Origin: Blattamonas nauphoetae
Taxonomy: Eukaryota > Preaxostyla > Oxymonadida
DNA: 64,000 bases
Direction: 5' to 3'
Assembly (NCBI GenBank): GCA_033064195.1
Contig: JARBJD010000058.1
Span: 124,001-188,000 of the forward strand
Both the position numbers and the translations under genes were made by a program. Of this stretch, positions 11,360 through 22,875 are shown piece after piece. Below the pieces are notes generated by a model. It saw only the letters and a program-made list of their open reading frames with translations, searched no databases and was not told the origin of the DNA. Position 1 is the first letter of the stretch. Each line of letters starts with the position of its first letter.

Positions 11360-13861
11360 TCACCAGAGGAGGACATCCCGAATGAAGAGCCGCTCGTTGT
11401 TATCCTTCACCCACGCCACGATCGTCTGAATCTCTTCCTCGGCCACTTTCTTCCCCACATTCGGGTCGAAGGCAACCAACACAATGGCCTTCCCAGTCCC
11501 CTTCCCAGAGTCGTTCTTGTCCTCATCGCTGTCCTTGTTCAGATCCCAAATCACAGACGTGTTTGTGTCCTTCCGTCTGCGCCTCTTGTTCGCTCTGTAG
11601 AGTGTCTTCGCCTCCTCAAAGTCGGGAACCGCTGCCCCGACGAGCGTGTACGAGGAAGGAGTGTGGATGAAGTACGTGTTCAAGAGCGGGATGGGGAGCG
11701 ACGGGATGAGTGGAGGGATTTTGGGGGCGTTGGTGGGTGTGGCGTAGTCATCAGGCATGAGGAGTGCTGACTCGTTCGGCGGGCGGAAGATGGTCTGCAA
11801 GCCGACAGACGACACAAAGTCGCTTTTGTTTGCGTACGACTGGAGGATCTCAGTGACCTGCTTGTTGTGCTCGACCAACTTCTCTTCCGGCGCCAGAGCA
11901 TTCTCATACTGCATTCCCTTCCGAGACTCCTTCCCAGTTGTCTTGACCCGCTCTTCCTCAGCCTTGTTCCGAGCAATCCGCTGCTCCATGTCCAGCCGGT
12001 CGCGGATGACCGAGTCGAACTCGATGCTGAGGCAGTCTGACTGCAGATGCTCAAACAGCCTGTGGTAGAGCGACATGAGTGTCTTCTGTGCCGACTTTGT
12101 GTGGAAAGGGGGGTTGAACGCGGATGAGATGTGTTGGTGGTGGACCGGGGAGAAGAAGGCGAAGTGGAGGCATTTGCGGAGGTTGGGAGGAGCTAGGCCC
12201 GAGATGGGGGTGGAAGAGCACGGATACACAAAAGAGAAGTCGAAGTGGAAGGGAACTTGGGAGATCGGCTGGACTCGAAGGGGGATGAGAGGCTTTCCAG
12301 TCGGTTTGGGCTCGGTCGTCCCAAAAATGTCTTCTTCAACCAGGTTGAGGGATGGCGAGAGGAAAGTCTCGACTTCTCGAATGAGCCGGCCTATGAGGTC
12401 GTTTGTGGATAAAGATTCTGAGAAAAAGGAGCTGAATTGCTGAAGCACTTGGAGGGCGTCTGGGTTGGGCTTATGCGTCAAAAGGATGAGACTAAGGGGA
12501 ATTGGTGAATTAATCGCGCCCGCTGATTATTGATAAAATCAAAAAATGATAGAAAAGTGTGAACAGACCTCCAGATGCTGTCCAATACTCGACCTTCCGA
12601 AAGGCATACAGAAATCCGTCTGGGGTGAATTTTGGGAGGCAGATAGGAGAAAATGAGGAATCTTGCCGCATCATAAGGGGTGTGTTTTGATTGTTGAGGA
12701 GGAGGATGAGGTCCAATGGATGGAGGGACTCTTTCCGGTCTTTATTTCGCGATAGAACAAGGATGTGCTTGTTCACAGAAACAATCAAGAACAGCAAGCA
12801 GCTTCGCAATGAGATTTTCAAGACCTGCTTCTCAGTTTTCTCTGCTGTATGCTTAATTGCCTCACGCAGATCTTTTCTGATGTCTGGCGAGATTGGGAAG
12901 GTTGAAAATGTCTCCAGAAAGTAGGAGGGATTGAAGGAAAGATCTGTAATGATGGGACAGAAGAATCCTTCGGCATCTCCAATTGCCCCTCGAATATCTC
13001 TCGACGGATATTTCAGAAGATTCTTTTTCTGATTGCTGGAGACAATTGAAATCAGTGATTGCATCAAAAAGTATAATTCGCAGCGAAGGAATTGCTCTCC
13101 TTCGCCAGCACGGCTGACAGCCACGAGGTAGAAGGGATCGTCAATTAGAAAGACGATTCGATGAGAGCCCGCTTCGATGCTTCTAATGGCGTCCTTTCGT
13201 TCATTTGAGAATGAAACAAGAGCCTGCATGATACAGAAAAAGGGTGCGAGTGCATTTTCATCTCCATATCTGCTGAAGATTGGCTTTGCGGCATTCGTCA
13301 TGATGAAGAAATGTTTCTTTCGTAATTGCCATTTCGTTGTGGTGTTATCCTCTGTGGCCTTCTCAGCTGTTCGTTTGGCTGCTTTTTCTTCTTCATTTTT
13401 GAGTTGTTCCGTTATTGGATTGATAAATCCAGGTTGATTGATTGGAGAAGAAAACTCTCCTGCTAAAGATGTTGTGGGAATTGGATGACTTTGAAGTTGT
13501 TCCTTTAGAGCATCAGGGATGAAGTTTGTGTCAGGAATGAGGGTTGGTGAAGGACTACCAGCTGGATGGTCCGAAAAAGTTTCTGAACCCTCCCAAGGTG
13601 TCGTGCGATTCTCTTCAAATGAAACGACAACACCATCGGTGACCTGCAAAGAATGAAAACTCATAAAGTGAGATAGTAGCAAACCGTAAGCTCAGCGTCA
13701 TAGTCTTTCTGTATCGGGCTATTCGCGTCATTTTGGGTGGCTACGATAATATCATACTTCGTCGTAGTTGAAAGAGGCATTGGAGAATCATCCTGATGTG
13801 ACTGAAGTGGGTCATCTGACGCTGGTTCGATTGACATATGTTGGCCTGTGGGGAAGATCAA
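11360..13861 (-). CDS. MON1: MON1, longin-domain Rab7 guanine-exchange factor subunit
   Basis: With Ccz1, Mon1 activates Rab7 on late endosomes. Three exons read on the minus strand: 13861-13685, 13643-12565 and 12491-11360 (introns of 41 and 73 nt; phases close exactly). Family motifs are clear: KKHFFIMTNAAKPIFSRYGD, CIMQALVSFSNE, AGSHRIVFLIDDPFYLVAVS, LLFLIVSVNKHILVLSRNKD, LHPLDLILLLN and ICLPKFTPDGFLYAF. The C-terminal third carries the last longin-like domain with a charged insert and ends near NERLFIRDVLLW. The first ATG at 13861 lies 8 bp from the ATG of eL34 on the other strand; a second in-frame ATG at 13837 would leave a 32-bp gap and may be the real start. No CCZ1 gene is visible in the window. 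Confidence 0.88.
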
Positions 13862-13872
13862 AATCGATCATG
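13835..13872. promoter_or_regulatory. Overlapping divergent start region MON1/eL34
   Basis: The ATG of eL34 is at 13870 and the two possible MON1 ATGs end at 13861 and 13837 on the other strand. At most 32 bp can lie between the start codons. Any promoter for either gene must sit inside the other gene's transcribed region. No TATA-like element is seen in this interval. Confidence 0.6.
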
Positions 13873-14559
13873 GTCCAGAGAATCGCTCGCCTTCGTCGTA
13901 ACCCATACAACACTGCTAGCAATCGTGTTAAGATGTATTTCGATATTTTTCTCAATTATTTGCAAACCATCCCGATTTCAGTGTGAAAACCCCAGGCGGA
14001 CGCTTGACCTTCCAATACCTTGAAAAGCGCAGCAAGGGAGCACACTGTGGTGATTGCCATGCTCCTCTTCATGGTGTTTGTGGTTAATCTCCTTTTCTGA
14101 TCTGATTATCTCTATTTTATCGTTAAGATCACACGTTACGTTCGTACTGAATCCTCCCGTGTTTCACAAACGAGCAAGCATGTTACTCGTGCATACGGTG
14201 GCAGCCGTTGCGCTAAATGCGTGAAGAACCGGTATGCGCCTCACTTCCTTCTCTTTCTTGATCTCCATGGTCCACTTTTTCTCATCCCACCTATCTTCTC
14301 GTAATTCATTCTCTCTATCATATTCCTCTATCTCAGCATCATCCGTGCCTTTTTGATTGAGGAACAGAAGATTGTTAAGCAAATTCGCAAATCTAAGGCA
14401 CCAGAGCTTCGTCGTCGTGAACGTGCCATTGAGAAGCAGAAGGCTGCTACTCTTCTTCGCGAACAGAAAGCTGCCAAGGAAAAGGCAGAGAAACTTGCTC
14501 AACGTCAACCACGTCGCGCTGACAAGCAGACTCGTGCTCCAAGAAAGCAGAAGAAGTAA
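13870..14559 (+). CDS. RPL34: 60S ribosomal protein eL34
   Basis: Four exons: 13870-13934, 13982-14075, 14128-14231 and 14337-14559; introns of 47, 52 and 105 nt. The spliced product is about 161 residues. It shows the eL34 signature: [20 protein letters not shown], then [14 protein letters not shown], a zinc-finger-like pair CGDCH and CAKC, and [15 protein letters not shown] followed by [11 protein letters not shown]. Human eL34 is 117 residues; here a Lys/Arg/Ala-rich C-terminal extension of about 40 residues has been added ([18 protein letters not shown]). Introns 2 and 3 are T-rich, and intron 2 contains TTTTCTGAT, a possible branch site. The 5' UTR must overlap, or nearly overlap, that of MON1. 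Confidence 0.93.
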
Positions 14560-14744
14560 GCGAGATTTGTTCCATCTCATCCGAAGACGAATGATTTTTT
14601 CATACTTTCTCATCAAAAATGGCGTTCTCACTCTTCTTGGTCTTCTCTATTTCCTCTGTGAATTGAGATTTGACGGGCACCCTCTGAGTTCATGTAGAGT
14701 TGTGGGTTCGATCCATCTCTAAACGAAGCTCAGCGAGAATCGCT

Positions 14745-15404
14745 ATGCAAAGAAATAGTGATTCTCTCAATAAAGAACCGATTGGGTTGTATTTGTACAA
14801 ACTTATTACGTTTCTGAGAGCTGACAGAAAAGTTCATTCCATCACCGAAGTTGCGAAGCAGCTCGACATGCCCATTACTCAAAACGAATCCCTTTACAAC
14901 AGTATCCGAGTAAATCCAAAGATAGACTTTAATCCAGATTCCAATGAAATCTCATTTCGCCCAGCCATTCGGGCGTCAAACATAGATGAATTAATGAGAG
15001 CTCTCTTCGAACATCCAAAAGGCCTGTCTATGGATCTTGTTGATGAGTCATATGGTCAGGCTTGGGAAGACATGAGTAAGCTAGTTGCGAATCGTCAAGC
15101 TTTTTTTGCTGTTAACGAAGATATTGACAAACCGTTTGTTGAATTTCCGACTCGAGCGATCAAAAAGGAGTACTATCCCATCTCAGCCATTATCGTGTTT
15201 CCTAACATGGCACCGGACCTGCAGGCGGCGAGTGAGGCTCATCGAATGCTCTGGTCAAGAGTTCCGATCCAATCGCCTGCCACTCTCATCACTGAGCTTG
15301 TTAAATGGAACAAAATTTCCTTCCTGAAAGAGAAGGAATTAATCAGTGCAGAGGAGGGACGAAAGCCCAAACCGAAACGAAAAGGGAAATTACAGCCTCA
15401 TTGA
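14745..15404 (+). CDS. GTF2E2: Transcription factor IIE subunit beta
   Basis: TFIIE-beta joins RNA polymerase II pre-initiation complexes and helps load TFIIH. The 219-residue product contains two winged-helix regions as in the family: LYKLITFLRADRKVHSITEV with DMPITQNESLYNSIRVNPKI (first), and LMRALFEHPKGLSMDLVDES with VANRQAFFAVNEDI (second, including the G-L-L-D-L pattern). The second half ends in LWSRVPIQSPATLITELVKW, like the VDSMDEEKIEEYL helix of human TFIIE-beta. A basic tail follows (KPKPKRKGK). The ATG at 14745 begins the homologous region; upstream GTG and TTG codons are unlikely starts. It is a single exon. TAF13 follows on the same strand after 150 bp, so two initiation factors lie side by side. 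Confidence 0.82.
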   Translation: MQRNSDSLNKEPIGLYLYKLITFLRADRKVHSITEVAKQLDMPITQNESLYNSIRVNPKIDFNPDSNEISFRPAIRASNIDELMRALFEHPKGLSMDLVDESYGQAWEDMSKLVANRQAFFAVNEDIDKPFVEFPTRAIKKEYYPISAIIVFPNMAPDLQAASEAHRMLWSRVPIQSPATLITELVKWNKISFLKEKELISAEEGRKPKPKRKGKLQPH

Positions 15405-15554
15405 TTTGTTGGTATCTCTACTTCGGAGAAATATTCTTGCAACTCTTCATTTCATGAGAAAAAAAATGTCATTTGCCCGTTTTTGGTGAACGCCCCAATC
15501 CTGGCTCTTCGATGAGGGTTCGATCGATCTTCATCTGGAACAACAACGAAATTG

Positions 15555-16006
15555 ATGCTAAAAGATGAACCTCAAGTTAAAACTGCAGGTAAGGACAAGA
15601 CCCTGAGTCGTTCAGCAAAGAACAACCTCTCACTATGTATTTTCATCTCAACATCTTTTCATTCGTGTTTCTTCTGGTCTCTAAGACATGGATCTTCTTT
15701 ATGCATTTGGTGATGTTGAACAACCACTTGTAGAAACAGCGATTACATTACAAGATTGTGTAAACGAATATTTAGCGGATTTTGTTTGTTTTCGATTCAT
15801 CATGATCTATTTCTGCTCAACATTGCATCTATTGTCCTTTTCTGATTCAGTGCACAGAACTTGCGTCAATTAAACAAGTCCAGCAACAAAAAATAACTAC
15901 AGATCATATTATCGCACTTTCAAAACGAGACAGAAAAAAACACTTCCGTGCACTTGAGCTTGTGGAATTGGTTGAAAAGAAAGTGCCTTCAAACCCGAAA
16001 AAATGA
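15555..16006 (+). CDS. TAF13: TFIID subunit TAF13, histone-fold protein
   Basis: TAF13 pairs with TAF11 in TFIID through a histone fold. Three exons: 15555-15636, 15686-15783 and 15851-16006; introns of 49 and 67 nt; 111 residues, close to human TAF13 (124). The joined N-terminus reads AKNNLSLYMDLLYAFGDVEQ, matching the family pattern FSKELRCMMYGFGDDQNP. Helix 2 is VETAITLQDCVNEYLADF and helix 3 is TTDHIIALSKRDRKKHFRA, the equivalent of VEDIVFLIRKDPRKFAR. The second intron contains CCTTTTCTGATTCAG, with a possible branch point unusually close to the acceptor. The gene converges on AP-1 gamma, with 172 bp between stop codons. Confidence 0.85.
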
Positions 16007-16178
16007 GCATTTATGTCGTTTTTGAGATAAATTCTTCATTTATTGTCTTTATTCTCTCGGAAGAACACTTCAACAAAACATTCATCATTTTCGCAATCAA
16101 CATGGTAGCATTCCTGAAAAAAGAATACAGAGGAAACAAGATTGACATTCAGTTCAGTAATGCTGTATGAAATGAATA

Positions 16179-19100
16179 TTAGACGGGAAGTTCGTTGACA
16201 TCAAAATCTTCGATGACCGCTTGGCCATCTCTCTGGAACTCGATCCGCGCTTTAAAAATGGTGGGATGCTACAAAAGATGAGAGAAGGGGGAGACACACC
16301 TGCATTTCGGTGGTGTTGATGAATCGGACTGCTTGTGCGATGGTGTTTCCCGAATTGGGGAAGAGAGTGTCACCCGAAGGCGGCAGATTCTGTCGCTGGA
16401 GGTAGGTTGGTCCAGAAGTCTTGAGAACAAAGTTGGAGATGGTCGAGTCTGTCGTGTTTGTGAACAGGAAGCGGCAGGAGACCCTCGAGCGAGAGGCCGG
16501 GTTGGACGGGTCGAAGGACGGATACTGGCACTCGATTTGGATGGCAATGCCGCCCTTCACGCCGAGCGAGAGTGGCTGGGTGAGTCTGGGCCCGACAGTC
16601 GAGGAGAGTGGTTGGAAGGTGGAAGTGGAGCCTGAGTTGGACGGGAGGGGGGTGTGGCTGGCGGGGGTGGACGAGGAGGAGCCCATGATCGACGAGATGA
16701 GGGCTTCGGTCGGATCCATCTGCGGTGCCTGGGTGGTCGGTGCAGTTGGCTGTGCGCCGCCTGACAGGATGGATGCAAGCTGGTCTGCGAATGACTGCTG
16801 AGTGGGCTGTGTGGTGGCTCCGAGGAGCGCAGTCAGGTTGAGCAGGTCGCCCTCCGCTGTCTCCTCCGTCTTCGGCAGCGTCTGAGTCGGCATTTCCTGC
16901 GGCTCGTCTTCGTCGTCAGAGTCGTCGCTCTTCAGCCACGACTGGTCGTGTCTGTTGAGAAGCATGTTCACTGGCCGGCCCTCTTCCTTCGCAACCAACG
17001 GCGGCATCTTCTTCAGAAGGGCCCCCAGCATCGACGACTGGTCGGCTATGTTGTTGCTCTCGCACGACACTTCCTGCACAAACATGTTCATGTGGCGCTG
17101 GAACGGCTCGATGATGGAACGCGTGCGAGACACAAGCGAGGCATCAGCAAACGGACGAGACATCACTTTGGCGAGGGCGAGGATGATCTCGGAGAGAAGA
17201 TGGTTGGAGGCGAGAGTGTGCTGGTCGATGCTGGCTGGCAGGAGGGCACTCAGCACGTCAACCAAGTCTGATCCCGTCACCGGCACGAACTGCTCAGTCC
17301 CGTCCTCCATCACATACACTCCGTTCTCCTCCGTGCCAGGCGGTGTGACGATGTATTCGCTGAACTCGCCCACTGCCCAGACACACACTCTCAGGATGGG
17401 CTCGTCGGATTCGAGCACAGGGACGCCCTTCATCGCAGCGAGGGAGAGGAGAGGGTGGACGCCAGGCTGGCCGTTCTTGCAGAAGTATGGAGGAAGATCC
17501 AGTGGGAACTCGTCCTGCCCCATCTCGGCTGACTTCGAGAAGAGGGAAGCGAAGGACGTGCTGTTGGCCTCGGAGAACGAGCCTGTGGTGCCTGTTGTGA
17601 AGAGCGTGAGCGAGTACGAGTCGTCGGCCAGTTTGAACCGGCACGACGGGTCCTCCCGCTTCTTCACCAGCGCGTGCGCACGTGCCGAGCGGAGGATGAG
17701 GAGGTACGTGCAGAGGCGCTGGGCGGCGAAGTGTTGGGAGGAGGGCGCAGCGAGGATGGTTGAGATGAGCGAGGACGTCGTTGTTTCCGGCACCTGCTGG
17801 CCGGCGATCGACAGAATCTGCATCACCGCGTCAATCATCCACCGCAGGGTCGGCGAGTGTCGTTCGCAGATTTGGCACACCGCTTCGGTCATTTCGCGCT
17901 TTGTGGATGAGTCGGAGCGGCTGACGTGCATCAGGAGAGTGGAGAAGGTGTCGGGGAGAGTGTCCTTGTCCATCATGTCTGACACGACGGAGATGGCTCG
18001 ACGGCGGATGGATTCGTCGGAATCTCCCAGACAGTTGATGATCGAGCTTCGGTGTTTTTGGACAACAGATCGATCTGCATCGGAAACAAGACGGAAAAAG
18101 AAAGATGAATTGAAGAGGGCAAAAAGCGGGGGAGAAACGAAGAATGCAGGAAAACATATAAAACCAGATCAAAGATGAGATAGGCAGACCAAGATCAACA
18201 ATACGGCCAAGAAGAGAGAGACTGACGTAACGAGCATTGTTGTTCTTGTTTGTGAAGAACCTCATCATGCTATTCAAGGCATGTGATCGGAGGGGCTAAG
18301 GGAAAAGACAAAGACAACATTATGATTGTTTGAGGCATTGAAACATACAGGATCTGTGGAGATTGTCAGAATTGTGTGGACGCATTCGTACAACACGGCG
18401 TTGGGACTGTTTGCAAATTTGGTGGTGCTGGCCCCACAAATTGAAATGACCTGTGCGAGGACGTCATTGACAATCTCTGTATATTGTGGCACATGCTGGT
18501 GGGGGTTGATGCAGAGGAGACGAAGGACTCGAAGGAGGCGAACTTGAAGGAACGGATCAGTGATCCCTGCAATATCATGTTGGCCAGAGGAAGAAGTGAT
18601 GAGGAGAGCACGAAGAGCACGGGCAGTGAGTTGGACGTAATTCTATGAATCATGAATCGATGAGTGTGAACAAAGAAAGGTACTTTTGAATTGGGAAGGA
18701 TCATATCAGGTGAAACATTATAGATTGTCTCGAGTAAGGATGTTGCAGATATCACGACAGCGTGTGAACGTTCAGAAAGGAGACCGGAGATGTGAGGGAC
18801 GAAAATCTCGGCAAATGATGGATCAAGCCGGATTCCACGAACAGCAGCGAGGCATGCCTTCTTTCTGATGAATGTATGCTGGTGCTGGAGACTTTTTTCG
18901 AGCTGAGGGAGGAGGGTACGGTACATGTCAGCATTTCCGATTGTTGATAATCCCGTCAATCCCAAAGCAACAACGAAATTGTTTCCGGATTCCAGGTCAT
19001 TATTGATTGAGTTTGGAATAAGAGTGAGCATGTCATCGTTCTGTCCAAGGAGAACGCTGAGAACGAGGTAGCCAATCCGTTTCTCAAAAAAGCGTGGAGA

Positions 19101-19457
19101 AGCAAGAGCTTTCACAGCATCAGCTGAAAATGTGGAATGAGAAGAGTGATGAATGTCCCGAAGGAGAGTTCAGAGAGTGAGAGAATGAGAGGTGGAAGAT
19201 TTTTGGCAAACATTTGATAAAATGCGCTGGATATCCCATTAAATGAATAAAAAGCCCTTTGACAAGATTTCTGTGTTTCAGCTTGTCTGTTGGATCTTTG
19301 AGAGCTGTTCGGATAGCTGCCGATTCTTTGCTGATGATATCCCGCTCTTGAGCTTTTGTATCACAATTCCGGACTGACAAAACGAAATCCCTATGGTGTA
19401 TCGGAAAAGCAACATGAATGAGTATAGTAGAGGAGCAAACTTGAGTGGTCGAGTCAT
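16179..19457 (-). CDS. AP1G1: AP-1 complex subunit gamma
   Basis: Large adaptin of the trans-Golgi/endosome clathrin adaptor. Seven exons on the minus strand: 19457-19441, 19390-19212, 19123-18684, 18642-18349, 18295-18190, 18074-16300 and 16268-16179; introns of 50, 88, 41, 53, 115 and 31 nt. All phases close, giving about 966 residues. Family blocks are RDIISKESAAIRTALKD, LMGYPAHF, RFFEKRIGYLVLSVLLGQN, TDPFLQVRLLRVLRLL, NDVLAQV, VVQKHRSSIINCLGDSDESI and CVWAVGEFSEYIV. A hinge rich in Ser/Pro/Gln follows, then a gamma-ear beta-sandwich from about residue 830 to the end. A 31-nt intron interrupts the ear and its removal restores the C-terminus ending VNELPV. It is head to head with transportin (79 bp between start codons). 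Confidence 0.9.
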
Positions 19458-19536
19458 GATTCGTTTTATGAGGGGTTGATCAATTCAACTGATCCGGCCA
19501 TCATATTTGATTCAGTATCACAAATCCTTATTCGTA

Positions 19537-22500
19537 ATGACTGTCTGTTTATTTTATACTTTTTCAGAAACATTGTGTATTTTAATCCATTATTGTCCGT
19601 TTCTCTCTCTCCTGAATGAATTTATCAGTGGGAACCGAACCAAGAACTTCTCCAATTCATCTGTTCGGTGCTCCCGCAGTATACTGTCGCATCAACCAGT
19701 ATTCAGGACAAATTTCGTAATGTGTGTCATCTTCAAAATCATTTCTTTTGATATATCCTTTCCTCATCGAAATTGAAACGATCTAGCAACTCGCTACCTT
19801 GAAGAGAGACAACCCTGATCTCCCTCATTATTATGCACATATTCTTGTTAATATGCCATCTATGGAGACGATCTTCCGTCAGTTAGCTGGCACACAACTT
19901 CGTATCCTCTTCGAACAAGACCGAAAATGGAACGCTGATGACAAACAAGCGACATTGTACTCGATCTTGCCCGGTCTAGGAGATGAACAAAGGAACATTC
20001 GTACATCTGTTTCTTCATGCATTGCCTCGTTTATCGTTTCTATTGGATTCGAGAACGCTCTCCCGTTCCTCGGGCAGTTGCTTGAACAATGCAGGTCAGA
20101 TAATCCTGTTCTCGCAGCTGGTGCATGCACTTGCCTGTATCAGATTGTTGAAGATAACGCTCAGCGATTGGACAACCCCCAACTGGCCGAGTGTGTCCGT
20201 CCTCTTTCTAACCATCCTTCCGTCTCGCAGATCTCTGTCCCAATTCGTGACCCAGCTTGTTCCTCTCTTGGAGAACTCACAGTCGGAATGTTGTGCCGAT
20301 ATTCTTGCTGCTCTGATGCTCATCTTCAAGGGACAGCCGTCACTCTTCTCCAATTCCCTCTCCAACTACATGCAGGTAGCTCCCCTCGCTTCTCATCTCT
20401 CCCCTCGCCTCTCCTCTCTCTCTCGCCTCTCCTCTCTCTCCAGAACATCTTCAAGTGCATCACCCATCCTGACCTCAGAATCCAGGCCACTGCTCTCGAA
20501 GCCTTGACCGATGTGACGTCGTACAAGCTGGACAACCATCCCGTCGTCGCTGTGGCGCACGAGCTCGTCCAACACGTGCTCCAGTGCATGTCCAGTCCAG
20601 ACGAGAACCTCTCCTTCATTGCCCTGGACTTCTGGTCAGCGGTCCCAGAGAACAAGCAGGTGTGTGAGATTGCTGTAGCCCCTCGACTCACCGAGTATGT
20701 CTCCTTCTCCTTCATCTCGCCCAGAATCGCGAAGGCTCTGATGGACAAGCTCTTTCTGGGCGACGGCGACCTCCGGCAATACGAGCAGGAGCTCCAAAAC
20801 AAGCCCACGACCGGACAAGACGAGGACGACGACGAGGACGACTACCTCGACGGGATGGCGGAGGGCGAAGACACGTTTCGGAAGGCCGCAGCGCGTGCCA
20901 TCTCGTCTCTCGCGAGGGAGTTCCCGAACGAGATGGTCCACGCCATGCTTCCCGAAATCTCACTCCGCTTCAACAACTCCGACCCGTCGAAGTGGGACAC
21001 GCGTGAGAGCGGGGTCTTTGCCCTCGGCCTCCTCGCTCGCAACTGCCAGCCGTTCCTGCACAGCCAGCTCGGAGAGATCATCCCGTGGGTCGTCAACTTC
21101 TGCTCCGACCCGCACTTCCTCGTCCGCCTCATCTCCTGCTGGACCCTCACTCGCTTCTCTGTCTGGATCTGCGGCCCCCTCGACCAGCGAGACGTCCGTC
21201 GCGGGTATGTTTCGAAGGAAGAGCTCGACCTCCCGCGAGCGGCAGATCAGACGCATCTCCAAAACGCCCTCGGCACACTCACCCAACACCTCCTCGACGA
21301 TTCCCGGCACGTCCGCGCGTCGGTCTGTCAAGCCATCGCTGATCTCGTTGAGGAGGCTCGCAGTCGAATTGTGGTGTATGCACACCAGCTGCTCGATCTC
21401 GTCCTGCCTGCCTTGGAGCAGTACGAGGACGAGATGAAGAAGGACCTGTTCAACGTCATCGCCCAGCTCGTCATCGCCACTGGAGGCATGTTCAACGAAG
21501 CACAGCTCCTCGCTCGAGTGATGAACCCGCTGTTGGCTCTGATGAACTCGCGGGACATCACCGACGACGTTGTTCTGCCGTCTCTTCTCGAGTCCACGCG
21601 TCTCCTGCTCGATGCTGTGGACACTGCCGCCCTCACTCCGTACCTCGTCCCCATCATGACCAGTTGCATCGGAATAGTGTCTGCGCAGAACCAGAAAGTG
21701 AACGAGGACATCCAACGCTATCGCGGAGACCCCGCACACGGAGGCCAGTTGGACGAGATGGACATCGAGGCAGAGGTCGGCCAGCACGAAGCCATCGCAG
21801 CCTCCGAAGCACTCGAGACGATCATCAAGTGCATCGACACCACAACAGCCACGATGCAGCAGGAGCTCTTCACTCAGCTCAACTTCCACGCCTTCCTCCA
21901 AACCATCCTGCACAGCCCTTCGAAAGAGCTGCTGTGGGGATCGTTCAATATCGTCTCTCTTCTCGTCCGGTGCAACCTCGAGAGCTTCACCACTCCCCTC
22001 CCCGACGGGTCCACCCTCCTCTCCACCAGCTTCCCCGTCCTCAGCCGGTACTGCGTGCCTGACCACCTCAAACAGGTCGACGAAGCGACAGGCACCATCA
22101 CAATCTCCTTCGCGGACTCGCTCTGCCTCTCCGCCGACCTCGAGTTCCGACTCTCCAACAACGCTCTGATTGCCATTGCTGACATCGTCAGTGCGCTCGG
22201 CCACCAGATGAGCGACATCCTCCCCAGCCTCCTCCCCCTCGCCACCCCCCTCCTCTACCTCGCTGCTCCCATCGTCGGCGATGTCCCCATTCTCTACAAC
22301 CCAACCGAAGTCGACATCCGCGACACAGGAATCCAGCTGGCCAAGAACACCGCTGGGTGCCTGTCCCGTCTCGCCCAGTTCTTCCCCATCCCCGTCTGCC
22401 AGGCTCTGGCCCAAGTTGGTGTCGTCCCACACTTTCTGGCGTGTCTCGTTGAGATGGGGGTGGCGAACCTTGTTGTGGTCGAAGAGATGAAGGGGCTGGT

Positions 22501-22771
22501 CCAGCTGGTGATGGGCGATGCGGACTGCTTCAACACGCTTCTCGCCTCTCCCACTCTCCTCATCGAAGCTCTTGCCACGTTCATGCACGACCCGAATACC
22601 GGAAGGACAACCGTTGAACTCGTCTACAATCTTCCAGACGAAGTTCGTGAAGGATTGAAGAACTCGTTGGATAAGCTCCGACAAGGGTTTGGGGATGGAT
22701 GGGCGGGACACCTCTCAGAAATGAACGAACAGGCTCTAAATAACTTGCAGAATGTTTATCGTTTAGTTTGA
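19537..22771 (+). CDS. TNPO1: Transportin (karyopherin beta-2)
   Basis: Nuclear import receptor for PY-NLS cargo. Deduced exons: 19537-19542, 19629-19721, 19787-20190, 20231-20375, 20444-20694 and 20725-22771; introns of 86, 65, 40, 68 and 30 nt. The first exon would encode only Met-Thr, so the start is tentative. The joined N-terminus reads WEPNQELLQFICSVLPQYTV, like the start of human transportin-1. HEAT repeats run throughout; LVRLISCWTLTRFSVWI is almost the transportin motif LVRSITCWTLSRYAHWV. The acidic H8-loop is present as GQDEDDDEDDYLDG. The C-terminus DKLRQGFGDGWAGHLSEM resembles the family ending. The 30-nt intron at 20695-20724 is in frame and stop-free, so it could be read as coding. 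Long minus-strand frames here are codon-bias shadows. Confidence 0.86.
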
Positions 22772-22875
22772 ATCATTTCATGAAGATTTCTGGCATTCAT
22801 TTTCTTAAGCAGGTGTGCATCATCTCCTTCTAAAGAGAGGGAACCGACCCTTTTCCTGGTTCGCAAGCTGTCGAA

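Noticed and set aside
20960-22711. 583-codon minus-strand frame opposite transportin
   Set aside because: The plus strand encodes clear HEAT-repeat transportin; the minus frame is rich in Glu/Val/Asp typical of antisense of GC-rich codons and matches no family.
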